From positions 257,011 through 321,010 of the forward strand of contig PTFA01000306.1 in assembly GCA_003342895.1 (NCBI GenBank): 64,000 bases of DNA, written 5' to 3'. The position numbers and the translations under genes are program-made. Of the stretch, positions 60,431-64,000 are shown piece after piece. The notes beneath the pieces are model-generated. The model was not told the DNA's origin. It saw only the letters and a list, made by a program, of their open reading frames with translations, and did not search any database. The first letter of the stretch is position 1. Each line of letters starts with the position of its first letter. The DNA is from Casuarius casuarius. Lineage: Eukaryota > Chordata > Aves > Casuariiformes > Casuariidae.

Positions 60431-63158
60431 AGAAGAGGCATAGGTAATAGTTACTGTGTTCTTTATATTTTATCTCTTCCTGTGTCTGGCTAACTGGGAA
60501 TTCTTTTCCAGCTTTTTGCTTCTAACCTACTATTTAGCATTGATTTTGGCCTGTGTGCATAGAGCCTGAAGGACACTCGCTCCAAGAGTAAGATTAAGCA
60601 AAAAGAAAGGAGGAAAGATTTCTTGGCTCTCTCCGCTATATTGCTTAGTATGACTTGGCTGTTTGTAAGCAGTTTTCCAAACACCTTGGAGAAGGATACA
60701 GCAGTAGCAGATCCTGTTTTGCTGTCTTCTAGCCTTTCTGATGGAGTGCTGACTATGTTAAATGAGCTTTCTCCAAAGGTGATATGCCTTTCTAATCATC
60801 AGACCCACATAATCTAGCTGACATTAATATTGTTCATTCTGATAACGACCTAGACAGATTGATAAATTCAGCTTGAAACTATGCATGAAACTGAGTTCAC
60901 CCATATGTGCGGTGCACCTATATGTTCTGTGATCACACAGTTTCAGAAGCACTCACTATTACTAACCAAACTGCTGGAGAAGTCTGGTAGATGCTGCTCG
61001 TGGTGGCTGTCCACTGTAACTGGCCTAGAGATAGCTACTACCCTCAGCCTAGCCACAGCAGAGTTAAATAGGTTGACCGGGCCATACATGTAAATTAGAA
61101 AAATGGAATGTCAAAATAAATCAAAGCACACCAAAGTTATCTGTGTCAGGATGAGGCCTGATCTGTTCAGCAACTGCAGCAGGGCTCTCCACAAACAATT
61201 AAAGGAAACTCCAGGATGCCTGTGCACTGATCCCTTAAAAAAAGCAGTTTCAGGAGACAGAAACTAGCACAAAAACTTTCCTATGACTCTCCATCCCTTG
61301 AAATGATGCCACCACTGAACGCAGGCCAAACTGTTAATGAAGCTGGTGTGTAACAGACTGGGTGTGCACTGGAAACATGTGCATTATGTCAGCCAACCTG
61401 GTTCTGGTTTGAGCTTTGTCCAGAAAGGATATCTGTTTTGATTCTCTATATCAGAATACAATAGACTGGAAAACAGTGTAAGGGAAGAAAATCTAAGTGA
61501 GAGACTGAATCTAAAATTCACAGCTGTCCAGCTACTTCTGTTAGGCCCCACACTGAACAGAATATCCTAAGACTTTGAAAAAGTTTGGATTCACAGTTGT
61601 CCATTAATATCTGGACTACATCACCTTACGATTTTTTTAGATGATGGCAATATTTCCTGGAGAGTAGAGGAGGTCCAGGTGGTATTCTCCAAATACATTT
61701 TCCAGTTTAGTGAAAACCTTAAAATCAAAAACCTTGCTCCCTCCTCTCATCCACATCAAGAAATTTTAGCTAGCATTGTTGCTTTCAACTACAACATTGT
61801 GATTTGAATACAGTAATTTGACTAGAAAGGTTCTTTTTAAAGTGATTAAAATATATTCTGTAGAAAACAGATGATTTTTGGCAATAGGTAACAGAAATTT
61901 GATGAACCCCCCTGAGACAATTCTGGCAGACAATTTCAAACACAGCAGAAGGACTGCCCCACAGCCTTTTAAAGAGCCAGATGTGTTCCTCTGGACCACT
62001 CGGAAAGTGTCAAGACAGGAAGCCCTCTGCAGGTAGAAGGATGCATGTAGAAGAAAATTGTTATGTATTAAAGCTATATATGGGCTATGAATTTAAGCAG
62101 TAGAGAGAGGCTGGAAAGCAAAACAAGTTTGGTTTTGTTTCTTTCAGGGACAAAAATATTTCCAGTGTGCCTTATTCCCCATCTTTGTCCTTAAGATGAA
62201 GGTGACTTTCAATATGTAAGCTGTTCATATAGCAGCTCCAAACCCACCACTCTGACAGCTGAGAGCCTCCGAGCTTGAAGTAGGTATGTTCACAGATGTG
62301 CCCAGACAATCTCCCTACATGCTGCTGGCCTGTAGATCAGTGGATTGCTTTATTTTTCCATACAGCTCCCTCTTTCTGCTAGTACTGTTTACTCTGCCAG
62401 GCTCCAGCTCAGTCTGCACTTCTTTAAATGCCACTCCAAAGCTGCCAGTACACACAGCAAGCCTCCTCCCTGGAAAAAGCTTTAAGGGCCACAGCAATTA
62501 CATCTTTATCTAGGCTTGCCTGGACCAGCTGGCCATGTGACTAGCTGCACTCTGCAGGGGCCAGAGGAGCATGTGACCTATATTAGGAATCAAAGGTTTA
62601 AAGAGCATTTCTAAGCAAAGGAGAGTATTCTTGGCAGCTAAGTCTGTGGAAATGCAACTCTACTATTCCAGACCGTCATGGCATGCGGATTTAGTCCAAG
62701 CTTTTATATCATAGGTGTAACAAGTACACATTAAAGGTGTGGGCTATATACTCTGTACAGTAGCTATGAAACGCAGCTCTGGCTTTGAGCTTACTCAGAC
62801 AAAAGCACCCTGGAGGCCATTAATAACTTGTAGCACATGTTAACTCTTACATCCAAGATACTCTTTCTGGATTGGAGTACGGCACCAATAACCTCCTCCC
62901 ATTTATGTCGTTCTCTGAGCTCCTCCTTTGTTTTGGCATCCACAAGAAATTAGTCATCAAGTGGCTATCAATCAAAAAGCCCTTTATAATATGAAATAAG
63001 GTTCAAGCTGAATAACAGCTATATAGTAGATTCACTCCATTCTGAGAGAAACAGATCCATTAAATAATAGATCCCAGACTAAAAACTAGTCTAGGAAGTC
63101 TATTTGCTATATAACCCCTTTCATGTGCTCATTTTTCTTTTTGCATGAACAGATAAGC
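60431..63158. other. Non-coding DNA, no gene seen
   Basis: Several 64 to 77 codon frames occur on both strands and none is recognisable. A slightly GC-richer patch at 62220-62580 has overlapping plus and minus frames. No transposon was recognised. Confidence 0.5.
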
Positions 63159-63192
63159 TATATATATATATAGTGTGTGTATATATATATAT
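63159..63192. repeat. TA/GT dinucleotide microsatellite
   Basis: TATATATATATATA, then GTGTGTGT, then ATATATATATATT. Further TATATA words continue to about 63240. Confidence 0.9.
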
Positions 63193-64000
63193 TCCTCTAT
63201 ATATGTCTATCTAAATTCTCATATATATTCCTTGCTGTATATTGGATGCTATAAAATCCCACTTCTCCTTGGAGAGAGCACTGACTCAGTATGCAGAGAC
63301 CGGCAGTGTTTTATGAAACCTGACAAATATAGGTGCAATAATGATAGACATAGAATGTCAACATCCAAAAGTTTCCTGGTCAGACTTTTAATCTTATATG
63401 ACCTGCAGATATTTGTTGTTCCTTAAAAAGATCCCTCAATGACTATTAACTTATGCTTGCATTTATTCATATTTATTTATGTAGTGCTATACAAGTGGAA
63501 AGCATTTGTAAAGAAATCAACAAGGAAAAGAAGTTATATTAAATATTGAAAAAGAGAGAAGAAAGACCAAGAAACTCTCTTTTACAGGGAAAGTTCTTCC
63601 TATGAAGTAAAAGACTTTTTAAAACTGTTTCTATTAGCACTATAGTTGTGTTCCCTCTTCCACAATAGTCTTCAGTGGGACTGAGCCAGTGACATCATTG
63701 TCTTTTTATGGACACTGATTCTGGGCTGAAGTTTGTCATCCTGTCAACAGCAAGTGTGACCATTTGCAGGGCAAGGACATGTCAGGACACCTGGGACACT
63801 TTTGTGTATACAGCCTTTTCCTGCTGTCTGTCTGCCTCTCTCTGAAACTCAATCCCACCCACATTTCACTTAAAACCAGCAATGGGAGAAGGATGAGAGA
63901 AGGGAGGGGAAGGATGTGGGGGCAGAGGGAAGAGAGAGAAGCGTTGATAAGAGAATACAATGACTTGAATGTATAGATTGGGGAGTTTAATGTTTGTTCT
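63193..64000. other. Non-coding DNA, possible old-repeat piece; no gene seen
   Basis: GTCTTCAGTGGGACTGAG at 63668-63685 and CACTGATTCTGGGCTG near 63713-63728 loosely resemble old sauropsid repeat words. A purine-rich stretch follows at 63880-63945. Frames are short. Confidence 0.4.

Overview
This window looks like vertebrate nuclear DNA with no gene I can identify. It is AT-rich and has no bacterial-type gene packing. Every open frame is short (149 codons at most), and stop codons are dense on both strands. There is no rRNA, tRNA, CRISPR array or prokaryotic signal. Recognisable repeats are few and mostly old: two decayed CR1 (chicken repeat 1) LINE pieces, and several short foldback repeats of a kind I recall from turtle, crocodilian and bird genomes. 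No Alu, L1 or other mammalian repeat is visible. I infer a sauropsid, most likely a bird because repeat density is low, and a gene desert or a large intron. The species and locus cannot be read from the sequence.

Layout. 1-10400 is AT-rich non-coding DNA with a foldback repeat at the left edge, a near-palindromic repeat at 2359-2433, a small CpG cluster near 6000-6135 and a T22 tract at 9742. 10430-10930 is GC-richer and holds the longest open frame (minus strand), preceded by a strong splice-acceptor-like site. 12149-12216 is a small CpG cluster. 14600-18600 holds more old repeats, including a CR1 piece at 16755. 23840-24365 combines CpG clusters with a good match to the CTCF core motif. 30557-31015 is open in several frames and contains a 222-base segment with exon-like ends. 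32930-33760 is an abrupt GC-rich island of about 0.8 kb containing G14 and a short GACAA tandem. 36721-37210 is a C/T-rich repeated-word tract that starts with two adjacent perfect hairpins. 38690-38776 is a clear CR1 3' end. 39473 is a second, weaker CTCF-like core in the opposite orientation. 47742-47772 is a perfect 12-bp hairpin. 49393-50194 holds a foldback repeat and a 21-bp tandem. 52613-52661 is a GAAA microsatellite. 55802-56194 holds a 130-codon minus-strand open frame ending on a polyadenylation hexamer.

No genes can be shown to work together here. The entries most worth testing are three exon-like open segments (10478-10858 minus, 30791-31012 plus, 55802-56194 minus), the convergent CTCF-like pair, and the foldback repeat family that recurs through the window. 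Family names for the old repeats rest on memory of the motifs and were not checked against a library.
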